A stretch of 17,425 nucleotides of DNA from NCBI GenBank assembly GCA_964642545.1, contig CAZXQU010000061.1:1-17425 (forward strand), given 5' to 3'. Within the stretch, counting starts at the first letter, position 1. Each line of letters begins with the position of its first letter. Positions 5,974 through 12,813 of this stretch are shown piece by piece. The notes under the pieces were generated by a model. It saw nothing but the letters and a program-made list of their open reading frames with translations. It made no database searches and was not told where the DNA came from. The DNA is from QYOJ01 sp964642545 (GTDB taxonomy: Bacteria > Bacteroidota > Bacteroidia > Bacteroidales > FEN-979). The translations under genes and the position numbers were made by a program.

Positions 5974-6321
5974 TTACAATGTCGTGCTGAAGTCGGCTTT
6001 CATAGGGACCAAGGGAGATAATTCAATCGTATCTGTGCTGATTTCCGGGGCTACGTCTTCAAAATCGGCCTCCATCGGTATCTCAGGTGTTAGCTGAGTT
6101 TGGACCATTAATCCCTGTAATTCCTTCTGGTCCTCAAAAGTGGCGAACAAAGGCACAACCGGGGCTAAAGAGGGGCACCCAAGGCAAGTGGTCCCTTCTG
6201 ATACAATTACACTATTTCTAACATCGATTACTTCTCCGAATGAGTTTGTGATCTGAATTCCAAAGAGGGCTATGAAGATGATGATTAATTTCATGGTGTT
6301 CATTGTTTTTAGGTTCTGCAT
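5974..6321 (-). CDS. Small exported protein with three ~25-residue repeats, function unknown
   Basis: 115 residues from the first ATG (6321); ATGs at 6303 and 6294 are in frame and equally possible starts, all keeping the signal peptide. A hydrophobic segment (about residues 11-24) ends near NSFGE, consistent with secretion across the inner membrane. The mature part holds one CxxC pair (Cys46, Cys49) and three repeats of a P-x-(V/I)-P-x-x-A-x-F motif at about 54-62 (PVVPLFATF), 79-87 (PEIPMEADF) and 103-111 (PLVPMKADF), spaced 25 and 24 residues. The protein is acidic, and its last repeat reaches almost to the C-terminus. I do not recognise a family. It is transcribed alone, ends at the shared terminator, and lies downstream of but not obviously co-transcribed with the kinase gene (209-base gap). 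Confidence 0.72.
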   Translation of the reverse strand: MQNLKTMNTMKLIIIFIALFGIQITNSFGEVIDVRNSVIVSEGTTCLGCPSLAPVVPLFATFEDQKELQGLMVQTQLTPEIPMEADFEDVAPEISTDTIELSPLVPMKADFSTTL

Positions 6322-6455
6322 TTTTGTTTTCTGGTCAATATGACGGAAAACAACTCCTTGAGTTACAATGAATAGCCGCTAATTTGATTTAATTCGGTGA
6401 ATCCCGGAAAACGCCCGATGAAAGGAGGAATCTTTACGGTGGGAATTTGACACAA

Positions 6456-6525
6456 CCTCAGACCTCAGTTATCGGTCATTGATCACTGATCCCCTGGAAT
6501 CAGGCATCTCGGATCTCGTATCGCG
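6456..6525. repeat. Degenerate heptamer-period tract
   Basis: Ten consecutive 7-base words in constant phase, in which neighbouring words resemble each other: CCTCAGA/CCTCAGT (6456-6469), CATTGAT/CACTGAT (6477-6490), and CATCTCG/GATCTCG/TATCGCG (6505-6525). Words between these are more diverged. It sits in the noncoding gap between the kinase 3' end (6531) and the small exported gene. Confidence 0.6.
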
Positions 6526-6530
6526 TAATA

Positions 6531-7880
6531 CTAGAAGGTGATAATAAACCCCGTCTCCTTCTCACTTGACTCCAGGTGAATGCTTCCATGATGGAGGCGA
6601 AGGATTTGACGCGAAAGGCTCAGTCCAATTCCGGAACCCTGTTCTTTTGTCGTAAAGAAAGGGATAAAGATCTTGTCGGCAACATCGCGAGGTATGCAAG
6701 GGCCGTTATTGGCAATACGGATTACAGGACGCGTTTGTTTTGAGAGAGAGACGGAGATGTGGATCATCCGATCCTCTGGCTTATCCACTAACGCTTCCAT
6801 GGCATTGTTCAGGATGTTGATAAGGACCTGGGTCAACAGTTTTTCATCTCCTGAAATTTCCTTGACTTTTGGATCTATACTACAGTGAACTTCTATATGG
6901 TGACGATCAAACTGATCACGCATAAGAAGCTGAACCTGATTAAGCCACTCCTTTACTAAGACAGGAGAGAAGTTGGGTGTTGGAATTCGGGTGAGCCGCC
7001 GGTAACTATTTACAAAATCCAGTAGACCATTCCCTCGCTCTTCAATGGTATCTAATCCCAGGATGGCATTTTCGATCACTTCGTCATCGATTTGTTCGGG
7101 TCGAACAGGTCTGTCTTCTGTTACAAAAAACCTCCGTAGTGTTCCGCTAAGGGAGACGATCGGAGCGATGCTGTTCATGATTTCATGAGTCAACACCCGA
7201 ATGAGTTTCTGCCAGGAGTCCAGTTCCTTTTCATCCAACTCATAACGGATGTCTTGGAGTGAAATCAGTTTTGAAACTTTGCCTCCATAGCGGATTTCCC
7301 TGGCGAGGATCAGCAGGTTCATCTGGGAGTCGCTGGTAAATCGTTTGTACGATATGGTTTCTCCGGGAGAGATAGTACATAGAATCCTGAACAGATCCGG
7401 GTCTCTCAGGGGAATTAGATGCAAGGGGGTGAATGATGGGATACCGGCATAGTCAAATGCCTTTTCATTCATGATCTCTACATCATTCTCCCCGTTGATC
7501 GCAATGAGGCCGATGGCTGCATGTTGAATGAAACTCTGATAATATTTCTCCAGGTACTCATTCTTCAGTTTGATAGCCTGAATTTGTTCGTTGAGTTCAT
7601 TTAAGCTCCTGTAAAGATGCCGAAGCGATCGCCCCTTTATCTCCGTGGGGAACTTAAGCGCCGAATCTTCATTTCGGATTGCCTCGAAGAAGAAGGCAAT
7701 CTGCCTGTTCGACTGGTCAAACGTATAAATGATGCGGAAGGTAGCCAATGGCGCCAGGATCAGGATCAACAGATACCAGGGTTCATTGTAAAATAGTGTA
7801 AGCATACCGGCAAAAAATCCAGCCAAGAGAATGATCGCGATATTGATCACCGTAGTGAACGTTACTCTTTTATAGCCCAT
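6531..7880 (-). CDS. Sensor histidine kinase, NtrY-like
   Basis: 449-residue membrane kinase expected to phosphorylate the adjacent NtrC-family regulator. Two membrane segments lie close together (about 9-30 and 34-52), leaving almost no periplasmic loop, so the signal is probably sensed in the membrane or through the cytoplasmic PAS-like region (about 110-215). The H-box reads RVLTHEIMNSIAPI with His232, the form typical of NtrY/NtrB-like kinases. The N-box is QVLINILNNAMEAL (351-364), the G1 box NNGPCI (391-396), the F-region FIPFFTTKEQ (405-414) and the G2 box GSGIGLSL (415-422). In G1 the usual Asp is Asn (ANNG instead of xDNG). The ATG lies 11 bases inside the regulator gene, so translation is coupled. 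There is no receiver domain and no visible frameshift. Confidence 0.93.
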   Translation of the reverse strand: MGYKRVTFTTVINIAIILLAGFFAGMLTLFYNEPWYLLILILAPLATFRIIYTFDQSNRQIAFFFEAIRNEDSALKFPTEIKGRSLRHLYRSLNELNEQIQAIKLKNEYLEKYYQSFIQHAAIGLIAINGENDVEIMNEKAFDYAGIPSFTPLHLIPLRDPDLFRILCTISPGETISYKRFTSDSQMNLLILAREIRYGGKVSKLISLQDIRYELDEKELDSWQKLIRVLTHEIMNSIAPIVSLSGTLRRFFVTEDRPVRPEQIDDEVIENAILGLDTIEERGNGLLDFVNSYRRLTRIPTPNFSPVLVKEWLNQVQLLMRDQFDRHHIEVHCSIDPKVKEISGDEKLLTQVLINILNNAMEALVDKPEDRMIHISVSLSKQTRPVIRIANNGPCIPRDVADKIFIPFFTTKEQGSGIGLSLSRQILRLHHGSIHLESSEKETGFIITF

Positions 7881-9243
7881 ATTTTTTCATCTTTTTATAG
7901 AGGGTTGGTCGCGAGATGCCAAGATTTCTGGCCACAACACTGAGATTTTGCCCCTCTGTTTGCAACTCTTTACGGATCATGCGGAGTTCCATATCTTCTA
8001 GTGTAACATTCTTCTCGAACATTGGATCCTCGGGTTGACTGAGGTAGAGGTCCCATGGTGTGATATGGTTGTTTTCGCATAAGATGACTCCTTTTTCAAT
8101 GGTGTGCTGGAGTTCCCTGATATTCCCTGGCCAAGGGTAGGATTTGAGACGCTCCATGGCTTGGGAATTGATGGTTAGGTTGGGTTTCTTATATTTTTGA
8201 CAATACTTACCGGTGAAGAAGTTCACGAGGATCTCGATATCCTCTCTGCGCTGGCGAAGTGGAGGAAGATCAATATGTATTGTGTTTACCCGGTAAAGAA
8301 GATCCTGTCGGAATTCCCTCTCCTTAACCATCTCCAATAAGTTTTTATTGGTGGTGCTGATCAGCCGGATGTTGACCGGGAGTTCCTTGTTTGAACCAAC
8401 GGGAATCACCACCCTGTTTTGCAACACATTGAGGAGTTTCGATTGTAGACTCAAAGGGAGGTTCCCAATCTCGTCGAGCAGTAGGGTTCCATGGTTGGCC
8501 AGCATGATTTTCCCTGTTCGATCCTCATAGGCATCCGTAAAGGATCCCTTGGTATGACCAAACATTTCGCTTTCAAAAAGACTTTCTGAAACCGATCCAA
8601 GATCAACACTAACCAGCAATTCGTTGTAGCGGTCGGAAAGGCGGTGAAGCTCTTTGGCGATCAGTTCTTTCCCGGTCCCATTTTCACCTGTGATCAGGAC
8701 GTTGACATCAGTCCTCGCCACTTTCTTTACTACTTCCATCACCTTCTGCATTGCAGGAGACACACCAATAATCATCCGCTCATCCCTATTTAACTCGTTT
8801 TTGAGTTCCTGTTCACGTTGCCGGAGACCGTCAACTGTCTCTGTCGACTTCTTTAATCTGTATGCTGCTCTCAAGGTGGCAAGTAATTTTTCATTTTCCC
8901 ATGGTTTTAGAACAAAATCGGTAGCCCCCTCCCGGGTTGCTTTTACCGCCAGTTCCACATCGCCGTATGCCGTAAACATCACCACTTCCGTGTCGGGTCG
9001 CATACGCTTGATTTCCCTGAGCCAATAAATGCCCTCATTCCCAGAGTTTTCTCCCACCTTGAAGTTCATGTCGAGCAATACCACGTCGGGTTCGTATTGT
9101 GCAACCTCATGAATCAACGTAGTTGGACCAGTTAGGGTGTGGACCTCTTCAAATTCAAATCTGAGCAGCATACGAAGGGCATTTAATACGCTTTTGTTGT
9201 CATCTACGATGAGCAGGCGACCCTCTTTTGTTTTTACTTCCAT
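7870..9243 (-). CDS. NtrC-family sigma-54-dependent response regulator
   Basis: 457-residue bacterial enhancer-binding protein. An N-terminal receiver has Asp14/Asp15, phospho-acceptor Asp58, Thr91 and Lys113. The central AAA+ domain (about 155-390) has Walker A GENGTGKE (186-193), Walker B LLLDE (254-258) and the sigma-54 contact loop reading GSFTDA at 233-238 instead of GAFTGA. The C-terminal Fis-type helix-turn-helix is NLSVVARNLGISRPTLYKKM (433-452). It is first in a two-gene operon with the kinase and is divergent from the exporter operon, whose upstream region carries a sigma-54 promoter and two palindromes. It should bind those sites when phosphorylated and activate the exporter. A possible own promoter element (9269-9276) overlaps one palindrome, suggesting autoregulation. 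Confidence 0.95.
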   Translation of the reverse strand: MEVKTKEGRLLIVDDNKSVLNALRMLLRFEFEEVHTLTGPTTLIHEVAQYEPDVVLLDMNFKVGENSGNEGIYWLREIKRMRPDTEVVMFTAYGDVELAVKATREGATDFVLKPWENEKLLATLRAAYRLKKSTETVDGLRQREQELKNELNRDERMIIGVSPAMQKVMEVVKKVARTDVNVLITGENGTGKELIAKELHRLSDRYNELLVSVDLGSVSESLFESEMFGHTKGSFTDAYEDRTGKIMLANHGTLLLDEIGNLPLSLQSKLLNVLQNRVVIPVGSNKELPVNIRLISTTNKNLLEMVKEREFRQDLLYRVNTIHIDLPPLRQRREDIEILVNFFTGKYCQKYKKPNLTINSQAMERLKSYPWPGNIRELQHTIEKGVILCENNHITPWDLYLSQPEDPMFEKNVTLEDMELRMIRKELQTEGQNLSVVARNLGISRPTLYKKMKKYGL

Positions 9244-9268
9244 ATTCCGATGAATAAATTTCTAAGAG

Positions 9269-9276
9269 CAAATGTA
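9269..9276 (-). promoter_or_regulatory. Possible -7 element for the regulator/kinase operon
   Basis: On the minus strand the bases read TACATTTG, fitting TAnnTTTG. Transcription would start near 9262, about 19 bases before the regulator ATG (9243). No TTTG is seen at the proper distance upstream, so the call is weak. It overlaps the first 17-bp palindrome. Confidence 0.35.
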
Positions 9277-9289
9277 AAGAAAATTTACA
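9273..9289. promoter_or_regulatory. 17-bp palindrome, candidate activator site 1
   Basis: TGTAAA-GAAAA-TTTACA, a perfect inverted repeat with 6-base arms and a 5-base spacer. Its centre is about 110 bases upstream of the predicted sigma-54 start, a usual distance for enhancer sites of NtrC-type activators. Confidence 0.65.
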
Positions 9290-9295
9290 GTAGCA

Positions 9296-9312
9296 TGTAA
9301 TGTATGTTTACA
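9296..9312. promoter_or_regulatory. 17-bp palindrome, candidate activator site 2
   Basis: TGTAAT-GTATG-TTTACA, the same arms and spacer length as site 1 with one mismatch (A to T in the left arm). Centre-to-centre distance from site 1 is 23 bases, about two helical turns, so two activator dimers would sit on roughly the same DNA face, about 88 bases before the predicted start. Confidence 0.65.
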
Positions 9313-9365
9313 AAATATTTTTAAAAAATTGCATAAAGCACAGAAAATCAAATATATAAAACGAA

Positions 9366-9380
9366 TGGCACAATGTTTGA
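9366..9380 (+). promoter_or_regulatory. Sigma-54 (-24/-12) promoter for the exporter operon
   Basis: TGGCACA-ATGT-TTGA matches the sigma-54 consensus TGGCACR-N4-TTGC at every fixed position except the last (A for C). Spacing between the GG and the -12 G is correct. The start would be near 9391-9392, leaving a leader of about 26 bases before the ATG at 9417. It lies downstream of two palindromes and beside a sigma-54 activator gene. Confidence 0.7.
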
Positions 9381-9416
9381 TATACTACGTCTATCATCAA
9401 TTAAATATCCATTCCA

Positions 9417-10109
9417 ATGATTAAAACAGTTAATTTAACCAAACGATTCCGAACCGACGAGATCGAGACTACAGCATTAAACAACGTATCCATTGAAGTA
9501 AAAGCAGGCGAATTTGTGGCTGTGATGGGGCCTTCCGGATGCGGGAAATCAACGTTGCTGAACATCCTTGGGATGCTCGATAATCCCACAGATGGAGCGT
9601 ATCTCTTTGATGGAACAGATGTGTCGAAATACCGGGAAGGCAAGAGAACTCAATACCGGAAAGGTAACATCCAGTTTGTCTTTCAGAGCTTCAACCTGAT
9701 AGATGAGTTGAATGTTTACGAAAATGTGGAGTTGCCACTCCTTTATCTTAAAATTAGCAGCAGCAAACGTAAGGAGATGGTGATGGACATCCTCGACCGG
9801 ATGAAAATCGGGCATCGGAAAAAGCATTTTCCGCAGCAGCTTTCAGGTGGGCAACAGCAGCGTGTGGCGATTGCCCGTGCCGTGGTTCCAAACCCAAAAC
9901 TGATTCTGGCCGATGAGCCAACCGGTAACCTTGACTCAAAAAATGGGATTGAGGTCATGAACCTTCTAACGGAACTGAATAAGCAGGGAACAACCATTAT
10001 CATGGTTTCCCACTCCCAACGTGATGCTGCATTCGCACATAGGGTCATCAACTTGTTCGATGGTCAGGTGGTTACGGAAGAGGTTGCCAGACAGGCTGTA
10101 GCTGTTTGA
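9417..10109 (+). CDS. ABC transporter ATP-binding protein, LolD/MacB type
   Basis: 230-residue cytoplasmic ATPase, the motor for the FtsX-type permeases encoded downstream. Visible motifs in order: Walker A GPSGCGKS (38-45), Q-loop Gln90, signature LSGGQ (142-146), Walker B LILADE (162-167) with catalytic Glu167, D-loop NLDS (171-174) and H-loop His199. Length and the SGGQQQRVAIARA form match the MacB/LolD/FtsE subfamily, which drives mechanotransmission rather than membrane channel transport. It is the first gene of the operon, with the sigma-54 promoter about 36 bases upstream, and the TolC-like gene follows after 2 bases. A stand-alone ATPase paired with separate permeases is normal in Bacteroidota. 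No key residue is missing. Confidence 0.95.
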   Translation: MIKTVNLTKRFRTDEIETTALNNVSIEVKAGEFVAVMGPSGCGKSTLLNILGMLDNPTDGAYLFDGTDVSKYREGKRTQYRKGNIQFVFQSFNLIDELNVYENVELPLLYLKISSSKRKEMVMDILDRMKIGHRKKHFPQQLSGGQQQRVAIARAVVPNPKLILADEPTGNLDSKNGIEVMNLLTELNKQGTTIIMVSHSQRDAAFAHRVINLFDGQVVTEEVARQAVAV

Positions 10110-10111
10110 TC

Positions 10112-11452
10112 ATGAAACCTTACCTTTTCATCGGAGGCCTCTGCCTGTTTTTGTTTGCCGGAATCCTGAATGGACAGTCTGTTTGGGATGTCGACAAGTG
10201 TATTCAATATTCCTGGGATAATAACCTTTCGGTACGATCGCAGCAGCTGGGCGTCCGTATTCAAAAGACCGACTACCTTCAGGCAAACAACAACCTGCTG
10301 CCCTCGCTTTCTGCTGAATCGTCTCTCAACCAGTATTATGGCAGAAGTATCGACCCAAGCACAAATACTTATATCGACGTTCAGTTTCTGAACAATACGT
10401 ATGGGGTATATACGGCTGTGGAGATCTTCTCGGGTTTTATGAAGATCAATACCATTGCGATGGAACGATTCAATTACCAAGCCGAGAAGAACAAGTTGCA
10501 ACAGGTGAAAAACGAAGTAGCATTTTCCGTCATCAACACCTATTTTGATGTGTTGCTCAAAGAAGGACTTTCATCCATTGCCTGGGAGAATTTCCAACTC
10601 TCACGCGAACAGCTCGATTACACCACAAAACTAGTGAATGTGGGACGGAAAGCCGGAACAGACCTGCTTGAGATAGAGGCCAACCTGGCTGCCGACAGCT
10701 TTCTGCTGGTTCAGGCTCACCACCTGCTAATACAAGCTTCTCTCGACTTGAAATACCAGATGAACTATCCTCTGGATGATAGTTTGGATATCGATACCGT
10801 TATTTTCTCCCTATTCTCACAAACCATGGATACGTTGTCGATGGTTGAATTGTTCGGTTTGGCCTCTGAAACGCTACCCGATATGAAGATGGTTGAAAAT
10901 CAGTTGAGCGCAGCAAAAAAAGCTGTCAATATCAGCCAGGGATCCTTCTCGCCACGGATTGGATTCTATGCAGGATGGAATACAGCCTATGCAACTACAT
11001 TGAAAGATGACAACAATCTGGTGATTCCTTTCCCAGATCAGTTTTCAAATAATGGAAGTGAGTACCTGAGTTTGGGTATTGAGATTCCCCTGTTTACTAA
11101 ACTCTCAAAATACACGAAATTAAGTAAATCCAAGCTGGAGTATCAACAGGCTAAAGTGCAGTATGATGATGAAGCGCACAAGCTTCTTATGGGTGTGGAA
11201 CGATCACTTACCGACTGGCGATCAGCCCGGGCTGAATATGCCTCCGCGCAAAAACAACTCCTACAGAGCCAGAAAGCATTTGAAGCGGCTGAGAAGAAAC
11301 TGGAAAAGGGAATGATCAACATCATTGAATATTACATTCAGAAAAACAAGGTATTCAGGGCAAAAACAGAGGTGCTGCGCACAGGTTTGCAGGCGCTGCT
11401 GAAGGAACGCTATATCCGGTTCCTGATGACAGGATCTTTGTTAAGTACGTAA
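10112..11452 (+). CDS. TolC-family outer-membrane efflux protein
   Basis: 446-residue exported protein. I use the ATG at 10112, two bases after the ATPase stop; a TTG two codons earlier is in frame but overlaps that stop. The signal peptide spans about residues 1-21 (hydrophobic core 4-18, cleavage near GQS). The rest fits the outer-membrane efflux protein family: an N-terminal helix start VWDVDKCIQYSWDNNLSV, two long helical regions rich in Gln, Leu, Lys and Ala, and the repeat-like helical block near the end (about 360-440) with GMINIIEYYIQKNKV, the place of the second OEP repeat. It should trimerise as a tunnel through outer membrane and periplasm and dock with the HlyD-like adaptor encoded next. 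Its last codons run into a heptamer repeat. Confidence 0.92.
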   Translation: MKPYLFIGGLCLFLFAGILNGQSVWDVDKCIQYSWDNNLSVRSQQLGVRIQKTDYLQANNNLLPSLSAESSLNQYYGRSIDPSTNTYIDVQFLNNTYGVYTAVEIFSGFMKINTIAMERFNYQAEKNKLQQVKNEVAFSVINTYFDVLLKEGLSSIAWENFQLSREQLDYTTKLVNVGRKAGTDLLEIEANLAADSFLLVQAHHLLIQASLDLKYQMNYPLDDSLDIDTVIFSLFSQTMDTLSMVELFGLASETLPDMKMVENQLSAAKKAVNISQGSFSPRIGFYAGWNTAYATTLKDDNNLVIPFPDQFSNNGSEYLSLGIEIPLFTKLSKYTKLSKSKLEYQQAKVQYDDEAHKLLMGVERSLTDWRSARAEYASAQKQLLQSQKAFEAAEKKLEKGMINIIEYYIQKNKVFRAKTEVLRTGLQALLKERYIRFLMTGSLLST

Positions 11453-11474
11453 GACGTAAGATGTAAGACGTAAA
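11447..11474. repeat. 7-bp tandem repeat, four copies
   Basis: Units ACGTAAG, ACGTAAG, ATGTAAG and ACGTAAA start at 11447, 11454, 11461 and 11468. A fifth, weaker copy GTTAAGT precedes them at 11440-11446. The array includes the last codon and stop codon (TAA, 11450-11452) of the TolC-like gene. Confidence 0.88.
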
Positions 11475-11500
11475 TAGAAGAAACAATAACCAAAAGTAAG

Positions 11501-11522
11501 TCCCCTTTAGGGGATTTAGGGG
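11501..11522. repeat. Short palindrome with repeated TTTAGGGG motif
   Basis: TCCCC-TTTA-GGGGA (11501-11514) forms a 5-bp stem with a 4-base loop, and TTTAGGGG then occurs again at 11515-11522. It is in the 85-base gap before the HlyD-like gene. No T run follows, so it does not look like a strong terminator; it may be a weak attenuator or an mRNA-stability hairpin within the operon. Confidence 0.6.
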
Positions 11523-11537
11523 TAAAATTCGAAAATC

Positions 11538-12812
11538 ATGAACAATCAGCCTTCAATCGGAATGGATCGGGTCATCAAGGAGAACCGGTGGATCCCAAAG
11601 AAATACTGGAAATATATTGCAGGGGGTGTAATCCTGTTAGCCCTGATTCTCTTCTTTGCCTTGCGAGACTGGACCAGCACGGTTCGGGTCGACAAGGAGA
11701 GGGTTACAATTGCTACCGTTTTTCTGGGTGTGTTTAACGACTATATCACCATCGACGGGAATGCTGCCCCTATTTCCACCATTTACCTGGATGCCTATGA
11801 GGGAGGCAAGGTAGAGGAGATCCTCCTGGAAGAGGGGAGTATGGTCCACAAAGGGGATATCATCCTGAAACTGACCAACAACGACCTCAATTTAAATATT
11901 CTGAATAGTGAAGCTCAACTCGCAGAGAAAGCGAATTTTCTACGTGAGGTGCGTATCCGTATGGAGCAGGAAAAACACTCCCTGGAAAGGGAACTGCTGA
12001 ATGCCCAATTTGACCTGATGGCAAAAAAGCGCCATTTTGAACAGAATAAAGTGCTTATCAAAGATGAACTCATTCCGATGGAGGATTACCTCACATCTGA
12101 GGAGGACTATCAGCTGGCAGAAAAATCACTTGCACTCGTCATCCTTCGTCAGAAGCAGGATTCCAGCTTTCGCAGTCTTCAGATTGAACAGATTACTGAA
12201 AACCTGCGCAACATGCAACTTAACCTCAACCTGGTAAAACAGCAGCAGGATTACCTTAACGTTAAAGCTCCCATGGACGGACAAATCGGGTCCCTGTTGG
12301 TTGAGATCGGACAATCCATCCAGCGCGGATTCCGGATCGGGCAGATCAATGTGCTAACCTCATATAAGATTGAGGCCACAGTCGATGAACATTATATCGA
12401 CCGCATCCGAACCGGATTACTCGGATACATTGAAAAAACTGACGATACGCTTACTCTTGAGATCAAAAAAGTATATCCTGAAGTTCGGAATGGCAAGTTC
12501 AAGATCGACCTGGTATTTACCGGAGACCTTCCTGAAAATATTCGTATCGGCCAGTCCTACTTCATCAAACTGCAACTCGGACAGCCGGTTGAAGCACTCC
12601 AGATTCCCCAGGGAAGTTTTTACCAGACCACAGGTGGTCAGTGGATCTTTGTAGTAGACGAGACCGGCACCTTTGCCACCAAACGTTCAATCCGCATTGG
12701 AAGGAAGAATCCACAGTATTATGAATTAAACGAAGGGTTGAGTCCGGGCGAACAGGTGATTGTCTCCGACTACACCATTTTTGGCGATAACGACAAAGTA
12801 GAACTGAAATAG
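11538..12812 (+). CDS. HlyD/MacA-type periplasmic adaptor (membrane fusion protein)
   Basis: 424-residue adaptor that should bridge the FtsX-type permeases and the TolC-like channel. A cytoplasmic start (1-24) is followed by one membrane segment (about 25-42), so it is anchored rather than lipidated. Next come a first biotinyl/lipoyl-like half (about 82-115, with GGKVEEILLEEGSMVHKGD), a coiled-coil hairpin (about 118-235, rich in Glu, Gln, Leu and Lys), the returning half YLNVKAPMDGQIGSLLVEIG, and beta-barrel and membrane-proximal domains to the end. Its ATG is 85 bases after the TolC-like stop, and that gap holds repeats and a small hairpin, the only real spacing inside the operon. The first permease starts one base after its stop. 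Order and domains match MacAB-TolC-like systems. Confidence 0.93.
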   Translation: MNNQPSIGMDRVIKENRWIPKKYWKYIAGGVILLALILFFALRDWTSTVRVDKERVTIATVFLGVFNDYITIDGNAAPISTIYLDAYEGGKVEEILLEEGSMVHKGDIILKLTNNDLNLNILNSEAQLAEKANFLREVRIRMEQEKHSLERELLNAQFDLMAKKRHFEQNKVLIKDELIPMEDYLTSEEDYQLAEKSLALVILRQKQDSSFRSLQIEQITENLRNMQLNLNLVKQQQDYLNVKAPMDGQIGSLLVEIGQSIQRGFRIGQINVLTSYKIEATVDEHYIDRIRTGLLGYIEKTDDTLTLEIKKVYPEVRNGKFKIDLVFTGDLPENIRIGQSYFIKLQLGQPVEALQIPQGSFYQTTGGQWIFVVDETGTFATKRSIRIGRKNPQYYELNEGLSPGEQVIVSDYTIFGDNDKVELK

Positions 12813-12813
12813 T

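Noticed and set aside
6352..6364. Small palindrome AACTC-CTT-GAGTT upstream of the small exported gene
   Set aside because: Only five base pairs and no T run; expected by chance and not placed against a recognisable promoter.
8654..9028. 124-codon plus-strand frame inside the sigma-54 activator gene
   Set aside because: Ser/Phe-rich antisense frame of a gene with intact receiver and AAA+ motifs; no promoter or ribosome site supports it.
10106..10111. TTG start two codons before the TolC ATG
   Set aside because: It overlaps the stop codon of the ATPase gene and adds only two residues; the ATG at 10112 is a better start.
11447..11522. Possible CRISPR-like array
   Set aside because: Units are 7 bases with no spacers, and no cas gene is present in the window.
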